DNA from: DATAFF01 sp044870245
GTDB lineage: Bacteria > Pseudomonadota > Alphaproteobacteria > Rhizobiales > Aestuariivirgaceae
Direction of reading: 5' to 3'
Assembly (NCBI GenBank): GCA_044870245.1
Contig: JBIOYR010000073.1
Coordinates: 1-25,173, forward strand
DNA: 25,173 nt
Shown here: positions 1 through 8,847 of the stretch, piece after piece
How positions within the stretch are numbered: position 1 is the stretch's first letter
Layout of the letters: every line of letters begins with the position of its first letter
Program-made: the position numbers and the translations under genes
Notes under the pieces: generated by a model
Seen by the model: the letters and a program-made list of their open reading frames with translations, nothing else
What the model was told of the DNA's origin: nothing
Database searches by the model: none

Positions 1-827
1 TGATGGCGACCACCGCCGGCCTGAAGCTCGCCGACTACGTCGTGACCGAGGCAGGCTTCGGTGCCGATCTCGGTGCCGAGAAGTTCATCGACATCAAATG
101 CCGCAAGGCCGGCCTTGCCCCGTCCGCCGCCGTGGTGGTCGCGACCATCCGTGCACTGAAGATGCATGGCGGCCTCACCAAGGAGGAGCTCAAGACCGAG
201 AACGTCGCGGCGCTGAAGAAGGGCTTGTCCAATCTCGGCCGCCATCTCGAGAACCTGAACAAGTTCGGCCTGCCGGTAGCCGTCGCCATCAACAACTTCA
301 TCACCGACACCGAGGCCGAGGCGGCGGCGATCAAGGAGTTCTGCGCCGACAAGGGCGTCGAGGCATTTCGCTGCACCCATTGGGCCGAGGGCTCCAAGGG
401 CACCGAGGCGCTGGCCCGCCACGTCGTCACCCTGGCCGAGGGCGCAAAGCCGGTGCTCGAGCCGCTCTATGGCGACGACCTGCCGCTATGGGAGAAGATC
501 AAGACGATCGCCAAGGAGATCTACCGTGCCGACGACGTCGTCGCCGACACCTCGGTCAGGAACCAGCTCCGCGAGTTCGAGGCCCAAGGCTATGGCAAAT
601 TCCCGATCTGCATGGCCAAGACCCAATATTCCTTCTCGACCGATCCCAATCTCAAAGGCGCACCGAGCCACCATGTCGTGCCGATCCGCGAGGTGCGGCT
701 CTCCGCCGGCGCCGAATTCGTCGTCGCGATCTGCGGCGACGTCATGACCATGCCGGGCCTGCCCAAGGTGCCCTCGGCCGAGGTCATCGGTCTCGACAAG
801 CAGGGGCAGATCGTTGGGCTCTTCTGA
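1..827 (+). CDS. fhs: Formate--tetrahydrofolate ligase, C-terminal half (5' end outside window)
   Basis: This enzyme makes 10-formyl-THF from formate, THF and ATP in the cytoplasm, feeding purine synthesis and one-carbon metabolism. The open frame has no start of its own. It enters from the left edge and ends at TGA 825-827, giving about 275 residues of a family that is normally about 555, so this is a window cut and not a broken gene. Visible family blocks are EAGFGADLGAEKF near residue 17, a CRKAGLAP block near 33, an FRCTHWAEGSKG block near 122, and a C-terminal run with KTQYSFSTDP, GAPSHHVVPIREVRLSAGAE and GDVMTMPGLP. It is the only plus-strand gene in the window and converges on the dehydratase at 910. 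An inverted heptamer repeat begins at the first base after its stop codon. Identity is firm; the upstream half cannot be judged. Confidence 0.95.
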   Translation, partial: MATTAGLKLADYVVTEAGFGADLGAEKFIDIKCRKAGLAPSAAVVVATIRALKMHGGLTKEELKTENVAALKKGLSNLGRHLENLNKFGLPVAVAINNFITDTEAEAAAIKEFCADKGVEAFRCTHWAEGSKGTEALARHVVTLAEGAKPVLEPLYGDDLPLWEKIKTIAKEIYRADDVVADTSVRNQLREFEAQGYGKFPICMAKTQYSFSTDPNLKGAPSHHVVPIREVRLSAGAEFVVAICGDVMTMPGLPKVPSAEVIGLDKQGQIVGLF

Positions 828-896
828 GGCAATAGGCAAATAGGCAGTAGGCAAAATGCTCCATGCACTGCCTAATGCCTAATGCCGACTGCCTTC
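828..896. repeat. Inverted heptamer array, copy 1 (between converging fhs and dehydratase genes)
   Basis: The left arm at 828-856 is four units of the form GGCAnnA, one of them 8 bases long. A 12-base loop follows at 857-868. The right arm at 869-896 is four 7-base units of the form TGCCnnn. The best pairing is GGCAGTAGGCA (843-853) with TGCCTAATGCC (869-879), with one mismatch. The element starts directly after the fhs stop codon and ends 13 bases before the dehydratase stop codon, so transcripts from both sides would carry a stem-loop. A role as a two-way terminator or 3'-end stabiliser is inference; there is no clear T-run. Related copies lie at 3889-3941 and 8848-8881. Confidence 0.8.
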
Positions 897-909
897 TATC
901 TCCGTTCTA

Positions 910-1842
910 TCAATTACGCGTTGCGAAAGATGCCGGATCCACATTCGCTCCGCAGATCACCACCCCGATCCGCTCATGGGCATGGGGCTGGTAGCGTCCT
1001 GACAATAACGGCGCGAGCGCCGTCGCCCCGCCGGGCTCGGTGATCAGCCTGAGATTGTCCCACAGCCAGGCCTGAGCGGCGACGATGTCGCGATCCTCGA
1101 TCAGCACGGAGCGCGCGCCGGTGTGCGCCAGGATGCCGTAGGAAAGATCGCCAAGCCGTGAGGCGCCGAGCGAGTCGGCGGCAATCCCTTCGGTCTCGAC
1201 CACCACCGGCCCGCCCGCCGCGAGCGCCGCGGCAAGCGCATTGCACCCGGAAGGCTCGATGCCGAGGATCTGATGCGCCCCCGAATACCAGGCGGCGATG
1301 CCGCCGATCAAACCGCCGCCGCCGACCGCCACCATGATCGTGTCGAGATCGTTCGCCTGCGCCTCGAGCTCGGCGGCGATCGTTCCCTGGCCGAGCAGCG
1401 TCGCCTCGGCATTATAGGCATGGACCGCCAAAGCCCCGCTCTCCGCCGCATAGGCTTCGCAGGCTGCAAGCGCATCGGCATAGCGCGCGCCCCCGACCGT
1501 CACCTCGGCACCCTCCTGCCGGATCCGCGCCACCTTGGCGGCCGCGGAGATTTCAGGAACGAAGATCCGAGCCTTCACCCCGAGCGTTGCTGCCGCCCGC
1601 GCCACCGCGATCCCGTGATTGCCGCCGGATGCCGCCGTCACCCCGGCCGCCGGCGGATCCGTCAGCCCGACCATATTGGCGAAGGCGCCCCGCGCCTTGA
1701 ACGAACCGGTGATCTGCAGGCATTCGAGCTTGAGCGTGACCGGCCGGTCCAGACCATCGAGCCGGATGTCGATCACCGGGGTGCGCCGAATATAGGGCGC
1801 GATGAGCCGGTGCATCGATGCGATCGCCTGGCGGTTCAGCAT
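910..1842 (-). CDS. PLP-dependent serine/threonine dehydratase family protein
   Basis: This 310-residue fold-type II PLP enzyme probably deaminates threonine or serine to 2-oxobutyrate or pyruvate plus ammonia. The PLP-binding lysine is K49 in GSFKARGAF. The substrate/carboxylate loop SGGNHG is at 72-77, and the glycine-rich phosphate loop VGGGGLIGG is at 173-181. There is no C-terminal ACT regulatory domain, so it resembles the short catabolic or serine-racemase-like members rather than the biosynthetic IlvA. Its ATG overlaps the end of the pyridoxal kinase gene by 7 bases, indicating translational coupling. That neighbour would make the PLP this enzyme needs. The alternatives within the family (serine racemase, hydroxyaspartate or hydroxyectoine-pathway dehydratase) cannot be separated by eye. 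Family is certain; exact substrate is not. Confidence 0.85.
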   Translation of the reverse strand: MLNRQAIASMHRLIAPYIRRTPVIDIRLDGLDRPVTLKLECLQITGSFKARGAFANMVGLTDPPAAGVTAASGGNHGIAVARAAATLGVKARIFVPEISAAAKVARIRQEGAEVTVGGARYADALAACEAYAAESGALAVHAYNAEATLLGQGTIAAELEAQANDLDTIMVAVGGGGLIGGIAAWYSGAHQILGIEPSGCNALAAALAAGGPVVVETEGIAADSLGASRLGDLSYGILAHTGARSVLIEDRDIVAAQAWLWDNLRLITEPGGATALAPLLSGRYQPHAHERIGVVICGANVDPASFATRN

Positions 1843-2663
1843 GCCGCCTCGAGCTCGAGAACCTGACCGCCGATGCTCTTCGCGATCGCCCTTTGGAGCA
1901 TGGTCGTGGTCTTGCCGAGGCTGGTGCCGGCATCGGCGCCCGACAACCGGCAGCCGAGATAGAGACCCGCCAGCAGGTCGCCCGTGCCATGCGGCACCCC
2001 TGCCAGATAGGGGCTCGCCGACCGGGCAACGCCGTCGCGCGCGATCGCCAGCGTCTGGAGTTGATCGCCTGTCGCCGCGACCGAGGTCGCGACCACCTCC
2101 GGGACCGACAAGGCGAGCGCCGCTGCCACCACCTCGATCTCGCTGCCGACCGGACGGTGGGTCAGCCAGCCGAGCTCGAAGGCGTTTGGCGTCACGATGG
2201 AAGCGATCGGCACCAGCCGCTCACGGATCGCCACCGCCGCCCGCTCGTCGACATAGAGCCCGTCCTCCTCGTCGCCGATCACCGGATCGACCAGCACCAC
2301 CAGATCATCTCGCCTTCTCTTCAGTCTCGCGACTCGATCAGCCACCGCCTCGACCTGATCGGCGGCCGCGAAATAGCCTGTCATCACCGCGCGGGCGCAA
2401 TCGAACTGACCGAGCCGCTCCAGCGCATCGATCATCGCACCGAGCTCCTCGGCCTTGAGCCGGATCCCGGCAGGCGGCCCCATGCCCGGATGGTTCGACA
2501 GCACGACGGTCGGCAGCTCGATCGTCCGATGACCGAACGTCCGCAGTCCGGCAGCGGTCGCCCGGATCCCGACATTGCCATAAGCCACGGCGGACGAGAT
2601 GATGATGACCGTGCCATTGGCCGGGCTCCGGGCACCAGCGGCGGTGCGCGGGTCAGATGACAT
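1836..2663 (-). CDS. pdxY: Pyridoxal kinase (PdxY-type)
   Basis: It phosphorylates pyridoxal to PLP with ATP in the cytoplasm (B6 salvage). With the start chosen here it is 275 residues, close to the 287 of E. coli PdxY. The frame stays open further upstream, but ATG at 2661-2663 (MSSDPRTAAG) is preferred. It overlaps the last 11 bases of the oxidase gene, and the kinase similarity begins soon after, at NGTVIIISSAVAYGNVG. Family marks are SNHPG at 56-60, GYFAAADQ at 96-103, VDPVIGDEEDG at 125-135, TPNAFEL at 158-164, and the catalytic loop GVPHGTGDLLAGL with aspartate 229. Position in an oxidase-kinase-dehydratase run suggests a supply role for the PLP enzyme just downstream. A hydroxymethylpyrimidine-kinase-like relative is possible but fits less well. 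Confidence 0.85.
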   Translation of the reverse strand: MSSDPRTAAGARSPANGTVIIISSAVAYGNVGIRATAAGLRTFGHRTIELPTVVLSNHPGMGPPAGIRLKAEELGAMIDALERLGQFDCARAVMTGYFAAADQVEAVADRVARLKRRRDDLVVLVDPVIGDEEDGLYVDERAAVAIRERLVPIASIVTPNAFELGWLTHRPVGSEIEVVAAALALSVPEVVATSVAATGDQLQTLAIARDGVARSASPYLAGVPHGTGDLLAGLYLGCRLSGADAGTSLGKTTTMLQRAIAKSIGGQVLELEAAC

Positions 2664-3828
2664 TGAGCTCGGCAAGCGGCGCCCCGGCAGCGATTCGCTG
2701 ATAGCCGAAGCGCGTGACATCGACGGTCCGATATTCGCCATGCATGATGTGCTCGGCGACCACCTGCCCGACTGCCGGCGCCTGCTGCAGCCCGTGCCCG
2801 GAGAAGCCATTGGCGAAATAGAAATTGCTCAAGCGGGGATGCGGTCCGACGATCGCATTCTGATCGAGGTCGTTATAGTCGTAATGGCCGACCCAGGCAT
2901 TGGTCACCTTGATCGCCTCGAAGGTGGGGACGCGTGCGGCAAGGCGCGGCCAGATCTCCTGTTCGAACCACGCGTGATCGACCTCGAAATCGGGTTGCGC
3001 CGGCTCGTCCGTTTCCTCCGGCGACAGGCCGGTGATGAATTGCCGACCCTCGGGTCGGAAATAGAGCCCGCTCGCATCGATGGTCAGCGGCGCCCGGTGC
3101 AGCGCCTCCGAGGCCTCGCGGCAATCGAACACGAAGACATAGCGCTTGCGCGGCCCGACCGGCAGCGCGATGCCCGCCATGCCCGCGACCTTGCCGGCGG
3201 CGGGTCCGGCCGCATTCACCAGCACGCCGCATTTGATAGCGCGGCCATCGCCGAGCACGACGCCGCTGACCTGGCTGCCGTCATGCACCACCGCGGTGAC
3301 CTCCCCGGTCAGCCACTCGGCGCCGAGCGCGCGCGATCCGGCGCGCAGCAGATTCATCCACGCCCACGGATCGAACCAGCCCTCGCCGCTCCGCCCGAAT
3401 CCGCCGCACGCCAATCCTTCCACCGAAATCCACGGGAACAGCGCAAGCAGCGCACGGCGGTCGAGGAGCGCGATATCGGCGCCGAGCCGCTGCTGGACGG
3501 CAACATTGGCGCCCAAGGTCGCGGCACCCTCCTCGGTCGCCAGAATGAGATAGCCCTGCTCGCGAAAGCCGATGCCGGCATCGGACCCATGCTCCTTCTG
3601 CAGGTCACGGATGAGCCGCAGGCCATATTGCGACAGGAGGATGTTCTCCTCCGTCGAGAACTGCTGGCGGATGCCGCCGCATGACAGCGTCGTGCTGGCG
3701 CGTGCATAGGTCGGATCACGCTCGATCACCAGAACCCGCCCGGGAAATCCGGCCCTTTTCAATGCATAGGCGACGGCCGAGCCAACCACGGCTCCGCCCA
3801 CCACGACGACATCACCTTGTTCTCGCAT
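2653..3828 (-). CDS. FAD-dependent amine/amino-acid oxidoreductase (DAO family, FOXRED1-like)
   Basis: This 391-residue flavoprotein belongs to the glycine/D-amino-acid oxidase (DAO) superfamily. The N-terminal Rossmann motif is VVVGGAVVGSAVA at residues 8-20, followed by an acidic strand end (IERD, 35-38) that binds the ribose. The CGGIRQQFS segment at 50-58 and the C-terminal block GLQQAPAVGQVVAEHI, after NGFSGH, are typical of the sarcosine/dimethylglycine oxidase and FOXRED1-like branch. The likely reaction is oxidation of an N-methylated or secondary amine or an amino acid, to an imine; the substrate is not readable from sequence. It is the first gene of a three-gene overlapping set. No good Shine-Dalgarno is visible before ATG 3826-3828. 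The gene lies 109 bases after the gdh stop, with a hairpin and a heptamer repeat in between. Confidence 0.85.
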   Translation of the reverse strand: MREQGDVVVVGGAVVGSAVAYALKRAGFPGRVLVIERDPTYARASTTLSCGGIRQQFSTEENILLSQYGLRLIRDLQKEHGSDAGIGFREQGYLILATEEGAATLGANVAVQQRLGADIALLDRRALLALFPWISVEGLACGGFGRSGEGWFDPWAWMNLLRAGSRALGAEWLTGEVTAVVHDGSQVSGVVLGDGRAIKCGVLVNAAGPAAGKVAGMAGIALPVGPRKRYVFVFDCREASEALHRAPLTIDASGLYFRPEGRQFITGLSPEETDEPAQPDFEVDHAWFEQEIWPRLAARVPTFEAIKVTNAWVGHYDYNDLDQNAIVGPHPRLSNFYFANGFSGHGLQQAPAVGQVVAEHIMHGEYRTVDVTRFGYQRIAAGAPLAELNVI

Positions 3829-3866
3829 GCCGCGAAGACTGGCCTAAAACCTTCGCGATCTCAAGC

Positions 3867-3885
3867 GGTGCTGGTGCAGAGCACC
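3867..3885 (-). other. Small hairpin in the gdh-oxidase gap
   Basis: GGTGCT (3867-3872) and AGCACC (3880-3885) are perfect inverted arms around a 7-base loop, in the 109-base gap between the gdh stop and the oxidase start. It follows the heptamer array on the gdh transcript. No run of T follows on the minus strand, so it is not a textbook terminator. Either a weak terminator or a leader structure for the oxidase gene is possible. Confidence 0.4.
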
Positions 3886-3888
3886 GGG

Positions 3889-3941
3889 GGCAGTAGGCAT
3901 TAGGCAACAGGCAGTGGGCAGTGCTCTTCCCTCCTGCCTAA
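3889..3941. repeat. Inverted heptamer array, copy 2 (overlaps gdh stop codon)
   Basis: Five exact 7-base units run from 3889 to 3923 (GGCAGTA, GGCATTA, GGCAACA, then GGCAGTG twice). An 11-base pyrimidine-rich spacer (3924-3934) follows, and then one opposing unit TGCCTAA at 3935-3941. The opposing unit contains the gdh stop codon (3938-3940). This copy is asymmetric: five units on one side and one on the other. On the gdh mRNA the short arm comes first. It matches copies 1 and 3 in unit sequence and in its contact with a stop codon. Confidence 0.8.
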
Positions 3942-6900
3942 TCCTTGGCGAGCTCGCCGAGCTGGTTGGCGCAAAGCGTCAGGCGCGACAGATCGAACGG
4001 GCGCTTCTTCAAGAGCTCGTCGATCTCCCGACGCGTCCGCTGCAGCAGCTCGGAGCGTTTCTCACTCCAGGCCGACCAGCCTTCCGCCTTGCCGCTGTCG
4101 CTGCGCAGCGCCCCCGCCACGATCGCCCGATGGGTCTGCAGAATGCCGTCGACCGTGCGGTTGATCGCCATGCGCTCATGGAAGCGCGATGGCGGGATCT
4201 GCATCGCCTGGCCGACCAGCCGATCGATGGCGAGCGCACTGCCGACCTCGAAGAACAGCCGCGCCACCGTCTCGATGCGCTGCTTCTCCCGGGCCGCGAC
4301 CTGCACGATATCGGGTCCGCGCTGCAGATAGCGCAGTCCCGCAAAGCGCTCGGCCACATCGGCCGGAACCCCTTGATCGAGCAGGACCTGTCGGCGATCC
4401 GCCATCCTTTGCAGGGCGCTCGGCGGCAGCACCGCCCCGAGGCTCTGCGACAGCTCGGAGATCCCCGCCGAATATTGCTTGACGAGCTCGGCGAGCCCGG
4501 CGCCGAGCGTGACATTGCGCAGGAACCAGATGGTGCCGCGTCTCAGCAGATTCTGCAGCTCGATATAAAGGTCGAGCTGCGGCCGCCCGCCAATCTTGCC
4601 GTCGAGCGCATCGACCAGCCCGTTGAGCCCGACAAAATCGAAGCTGTCGCGGGCCAGCGCATAGGCTGGAGCGATCTCGGTCACCCCGAAGCGCGTCTCC
4701 TCCTTGAGCCGCCACACGAAATTCGGCCCGCCGCGGTTGATCATGCTGTTGGCGAGCTGCGTCGAGATGATCTCGCGCCGCAGCCGGTGGGTCTTGACCT
4801 CCTCCGGAAAGGCTTCCGACAGCTTGCGCGGGAAATAACGGAACAGCTCCCGTTCGAAATAGGGTTCGTCCGGTACCGGCGACCCGTTGAGCTCGTCGAA
4901 CAGCGCAAGCTTGGCATGCGCCATGAGCACGGCAAGCTCCGGTCGGGTCAGCGGGCGCTTCGCCGCCTCGCGTTCGACAAGCTCGGTCTCGTCCGGCAGC
5001 TGCTCGAGATGGCGCACCAGCCGCTGCGCCTGCTCCAGCGTCCGGATCAATCGCGCATTGGTGGCGAATTCCTCGACGCCTCGCACCTCCGCCATGCTCA
5101 GGCACAGCGTCTGCAGATAGTTGTTGCGCAGCACCGCGCGCCCCACCTCGTCGGTCATGTCGACCAGGAGCTTGTTGCGCTGAGGGCGCTCGAGCTTGCC
5201 CGCTGCCTCCGCCGCACCGGTCGCGATCTTGATGTTGACCTCGACGTCGGAAGAGTTGACGCCCGCCGAATTGTCGACCGCGTCGGTGTTGATCCGCCCG
5301 CCGCGCAGCGCGAAATCGATGCGCCCGCGCTGGGTCAGCGCCAGATTGGCGCCCTCGCCCACCACCTTGGCGGCCAATTGATCGGCCGCGATGCGGATTG
5401 CATCATTGGCCCGGTCGCCGACATCGGCATTGTTCTCATGCGTGCCGCGGACATAGGTGCCGATGCCGCCGAACCACATCAGGTCGACCTTGAGCTTGAG
5501 CACGGCGCTGATCAGCTCGTTCGGCGTCACGCTCTCCTGGGCAAGTCCGGTCAAGGCGCGGATCTCCGGCGTCAGCGGCACCGCCTTGAGGCTGCGCGAA
5601 AACACTCCGCCGCCCCGGCTGATCCTGCTGGCATCATAGTCGCGCCAGCTTGAGCGCGGCAGATTGAACAGCCGCTGGCGCTCCGCAAAGCTCGTTTCCG
5701 AATCGGGCTCGGGATCGATGAAGATGTCGCGGTGGTCGAACGCCGCCTGAAGACGGATCTGCCGCGACAGCAGCATGCCGTTGCCGAACACATCGCCCGA
5801 CATGTCGCCGACTCCCGCCACCGTGAACGGCGTCGTCTCGATATCGACATCCATCTCGCGGAAGTGCCGCTTCACCGCCTCCCAGGCGCCGCGCGCGGTG
5901 ATCCCCATGCCCTTGTGGTCGTAGCCCGCCGATCCACCGGACGCGAACGCATCGTCGAGCCAGAAATGATGCGCCGCCGCGATGGCATTGGCGATGTCCG
6001 AGAAGGTCGCCGTGCCCTTGTCCGCCGCCACCACCAGATAGGGATCGTCATGGTCGAACCGCACCACATCCGGCGGTGCCTGCGTCTTGCCGTCGACGAT
6101 GTTGTCGGTGAGATCGAGCATGCTCGACACGAAGAGCTTGTAGGCGCTGGTCCCTTCCGCCAACACCTCGTCGCGGCTGCCGCCGACCGGCAGGCGCTTC
6201 GGCACGAAGCCGCCCTTGGCGCCGACCGGGACGATCACCGCGTTCTTGACGTTCTGTGCCTTTTCCAGGCCGAGCACCTCGGTGCGGAAATCCTCTGGCC
6301 GATCCGACCAGCGCAGGCCGCCCCGGGCGATCGGCCCTGCCCGCAAATGCACCCCCTCGACCCGCGGCGAGTAGACGAAGATCTCGGCGAATGGCCGCGG
6401 CTCCGGCAGGTCGACGACCGACCGGCTGTCGATCTTGAACGACACCGTCGGATAGCGCTCGTCGCCCGGCGCCGCCTGGTAGTAGGTGGTGCGCAGCAGC
6501 GCCCGGATGAGATTGAGGAAACGGCGCAGGATCCGGTCCTCGTCGAGACTCGGAACCGCTTCCAGCTGCTCCTCGATCTCTGCCGTCCTCTGCACGCTTC
6601 GCGCCTGGCGCGCCTCGAGGTCAAGGCCGTTCTTCGGATCGAAGCGCAGCTCGAACAGCGCCACGAGGTCGCGCGCGATCGCCGAATGCTTCAGGATCGT
6701 CTGCATGATATAGGCGTTGGAGAACTGGATGCCGGCCTGCCGCAGATATTTGCCGCACGCCCTCAGCACCACCACCTGCCGCCAATCGAGACCCGCCGAC
6801 AGGATCAGGCCGTTATAGGCGTCATTCTCGGCAATCCCGCGCCACACCGCCAGAAACGCATTCTCGAGCCGCGTCGGCACGGTCGGATCGGCCAGCAGCT

Positions 6901-8746
6901 CAGGCGCCGCGGCCTGCATCGCGACGTCGTGGACGAACACCTGCCGGCGCTCCCCGCCAATCACCGGGTTCAGCGTGAAGCTGTGCTCCTCGATGGCCTT
7001 GAGCCCCATCGCCTCGAGCACCGGCAGCCGCGCCGACAGCGGGATCGGCTGGCCGAACCGGTAGAGCTTGACCCGGCAGGTCGCCGGCCCGTCCTCCGGA
7101 CTGCGCCACACCGCAATGGCGATGTCGCCTTGGCCGAGCTTCTCGATCTCGGCAACATCCTCGAGCGATTCCGCCGGGCTGTAGAGCTCGCTGTAGCCGG
7201 CCGGAAAGGCTCCGCGAAAATGCTCCTCCATCTGCTGTGCTTTGAGCGTGCCGGACTTGGCCGCCGCAGCAGCGGCAAGCTTGTCGTCCCAGGTTCGAAT
7301 GACATTGCGGATCGCGTCTTCGAGCTTCTCCGGATCGGGCGACGGAGAGGTCTCGGGATCGCGGGCGATCATGAAATGCACCCTGACCAGCGTTCCCTCG
7401 CCGAATGCCGGCTCGAAGCTCGTCACCCTGCCGCCATACGCCTCGGCGATCAGATCGCCGACCTTGATCCGGTTGTCGGTGTTGAAGCGGTCGCGCGGCA
7501 GGAACACGAACGCCGAGATGAAGCGGTCGAACTTGTCGCGGCGGACGAACAGGCGGGCCCGCGGCCGCTCGGCCAGCCGCATGATGCCATGGGCCATGTC
7601 GGAAAGCGTCGGCACATCGATCTGGAACAGCTCGTCGCGCGGAAACGTCTCGAGAACATTGATCAGCCCCTTGCCGGAATGGCTGTGCGGATTGAGCCCG
7701 CTCGCCGCAATGACCCGCTCGATCTTGCGGCGGATCAGCGGGATGTCGCGCGGGCTTCGGGTATAGGCCGTCGAGGTGAACAGCCCGACGATGCGCAGCT
7801 CGCCTGTCAGCTCTCCTTGCGTGTCGAATTGCTTGATGCCGATATAATCCATCGGCGTCCGCCGGTGGACCGTCGCCATGACATCGGACTTGGTGATGAT
7901 GAGCGGCGCCGGCTGCATCAGAAAGGCGCGGATCTCCGGCGTGATCGTCACCATCGTGCCGCCGCGCTTCAGCACCTGCATCTCGGGCTTGCGCAGAATC
8001 CCCAAACCGCTGCCCGGCACGGGTTCGAGCTCGCCGCTCTCGGCGCTCCCGGCAAATCTGTAGTCGCGGGCTCCGAGGAAGGTGAAATGATTGTCGACCA
8101 GCCACTGCAGGAACGCCATGCCCTCGGTCAGCTCCTCGACCGGAATCGGCGGTGGATTCCGGTGGTAAGCCTCGATCGCATCGAGCACCCGCCGCTGCAT
8201 CGGCCGCCAGTCGAGAACCGCGGTTCGCACATCGGCCAGCGTTTCCTCGAGCTCATGCTTGAGCCGCTCGCGCTGTGCCTCGCTGACGACGCCAGAGACT
8301 TCGATATACATGAAGCTCTCGCGCACCCCGCCTTCCGCCGTGCTGCCCGGCGCCAGCACCTCGATCAGCTTGCCGCGGGCGTCGCGACGAGCCGCGATGA
8401 TCGGATGGAGCACGAACAGGATCGGATAGCCGAGCTCGTTGAGGACGTTCAGCGTCGAATCGACGAGGAACGGCATGTCGTCATTGGCGATCTCGATGGC
8501 GGTCGCTGCATCCTGGTTGCCATTGCCGGTCGCTGCCGAGAGACGGATCTGGGTCCGGCCCGGCACCCGGGCAGTGAAAAAGTCGAAGGCGCGCTGTGCG
8601 ATCGCCTGAAGCGCCTCGGGACTATGGGCCGCGAGATCGTCCTCCGCCGCGCCCGCAAAGAGCTGTCGCGTGAACGCCGCGAGCCCCGGATCGGGCGTCT
8701 CCGCGCGTTCGTTCATGGTCACCGCTGTGCTCATCTCGCTGTCCAT
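3938..8746 (-). CDS. gdhB: NAD-specific glutamate dehydrogenase, large (about 180 kDa) type
   Basis: It catalyses oxidative deamination of glutamate to 2-oxoglutarate, ammonia and NADH in the cytoplasm. At 1602 residues it has the usual size of the L-GDH180 family, with long N- and C-terminal regions flanking a central catalytic domain. The catalytic part starts around residue 805 (RGGLRWSDRPEDF, then a KNAVIVPVGAKGGFVPK block). It continues through DPYLVVAADKGTATFSD, SAGYDHKGMGITARGAWE and VAGVGDMSGDVFGNGM near 977, and a nucleotide-binding block with KVVGEGANLALTQRGRI and NTDAVDNSAGVNSSDVE. ATG 8744-8746 is chosen because GGGGGAA lies about 5 bases upstream; a TTG at 8776 would add ten residues without support. 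It probably has its own promoter (TATAAT at 8822-8827). These enzymes are often allosterically controlled by amino acids through the N-terminal region. Confidence 0.96.
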   Translation of the reverse strand: MDSEMSTAVTMNERAETPDPGLAAFTRQLFAGAAEDDLAAHSPEALQAIAQRAFDFFTARVPGRTQIRLSAATGNGNQDAATAIEIANDDMPFLVDSTLNVLNELGYPILFVLHPIIAARRDARGKLIEVLAPGSTAEGGVRESFMYIEVSGVVSEAQRERLKHELEETLADVRTAVLDWRPMQRRVLDAIEAYHRNPPPIPVEELTEGMAFLQWLVDNHFTFLGARDYRFAGSAESGELEPVPGSGLGILRKPEMQVLKRGGTMVTITPEIRAFLMQPAPLIITKSDVMATVHRRTPMDYIGIKQFDTQGELTGELRIVGLFTSTAYTRSPRDIPLIRRKIERVIAASGLNPHSHSGKGLINVLETFPRDELFQIDVPTLSDMAHGIMRLAERPRARLFVRRDKFDRFISAFVFLPRDRFNTDNRIKVGDLIAEAYGGRVTSFEPAFGEGTLVRVHFMIARDPETSPSPDPEKLEDAIRNVIRTWDDKLAAAAAAKSGTLKAQQMEEHFRGAFPAGYSELYSPAESLEDVAEIEKLGQGDIAIAVWRSPEDGPATCRVKLYRFGQPIPLSARLPVLEAMGLKAIEEHSFTLNPVIGGERRQVFVHDVAMQAAAPELLADPTVPTRLENAFLAVWRGIAENDAYNGLILSAGLDWRQVVVLRACGKYLRQAGIQFSNAYIMQTILKHSAIARDLVALFELRFDPKNGLDLEARQARSVQRTAEIEEQLEAVPSLDEDRILRRFLNLIRALLRTTYYQAAPGDERYPTVSFKIDSRSVVDLPEPRPFAEIFVYSPRVEGVHLRAGPIARGGLRWSDRPEDFRTEVLGLEKAQNVKNAVIVPVGAKGGFVPKRLPVGGSRDEVLAEGTSAYKLFVSSMLDLTDNIVDGKTQAPPDVVRFDHDDPYLVVAADKGTATFSDIANAIAAAHHFWLDDAFASGGSAGYDHKGMGITARGAWEAVKRHFREMDVDIETTPFTVAGVGDMSGDVFGNGMLLSRQIRLQAAFDHRDIFIDPEPDSETSFAERQRLFNLPRSSWRDYDASRISRGGGVFSRSLKAVPLTPEIRALTGLAQESVTPNELISAVLKLKVDLMWFGGIGTYVRGTHENNADVGDRANDAIRIAADQLAAKVVGEGANLALTQRGRIDFALRGGRINTDAVDNSAGVNSSDVEVNIKIATGAAEAAGKLERPQRNKLLVDMTDEVGRAVLRNNYLQTLCLSMAEVRGVEEFATNARLIRTLEQAQRLVRHLEQLPDETELVEREAAKRPLTRPELAVLMAHAKLALFDELNGSPVPDEPYFERELFRYFPRKLSEAFPEEVKTHRLRREIISTQLANSMINRGGPNFVWRLKEETRFGVTEIAPAYALARDSFDFVGLNGLVDALDGKIGGRPQLDLYIELQNLLRRGTIWFLRNVTLGAGLAELVKQYSAGISELSQSLGAVLPPSALQRMADRRQVLLDQGVPADVAERFAGLRYLQRGPDIVQVAAREKQRIETVARLFFEVGSALAIDRLVGQAMQIPPSRFHERMAINRTVDGILQTHRAIVAGALRSDSGKAEGWSAWSEKRSELLQRTRREIDELLKKRPFDLSRLTLCANQLGELAKD

Positions 8747-8821
8747 TCTGTTCCCCCGGCACTTCGGCCTTCTCAACTAAGCGCCGCAAAAATGAGCGCC
8801 GCATGACAGGCTCGCTGATCG

Positions 8822-8827
8822 ATTATA
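8822..8827 (-). promoter_or_regulatory. Candidate -10 box for gdh
   Basis: A perfect TATAAT (read on the minus strand, 8827 to 8822) lies about 75 bases upstream of the gdh start codon, in an otherwise GC-rich gap. No good -35 hexamer stands 16-18 bases further up; that position falls at the edge of heptamer repeat copy 3. The predicted transcript would start near 8815 and have a leader of about 70 bases. Because the -35 is weak, an activator may be needed (inference). Confidence 0.45.
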
Positions 8828-8847
8828 GCCCCATTCCCTGGTCATCA

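Noticed and set aside
1..827. fhs as a truncated pseudogene
   Set aside because: The frame is open to the edge of the window and all C-terminal blocks are intact; the missing half is only outside the window.
828..896. Heptamer arrays as a CRISPR or tRNA-like element
   Set aside because: Units are only 7 bases and adjacent, without spacers of constant length, and no cas genes are near. No cloverleaf can be drawn.
8747..8776. TTG start for gdh ten codons upstream
   Set aside because: The ATG at 8744-8746 has GGGGGAA in the right place and the upstream residues are not typical of the family.
5732..8806. Long plus-strand open frame of 1024 codons opposite gdh
   Set aside because: It is antisense to a clearly conserved enzyme, has an Arg/His/Pro-rich composition typical of the reverse of a high-GC gene, and matches no family.
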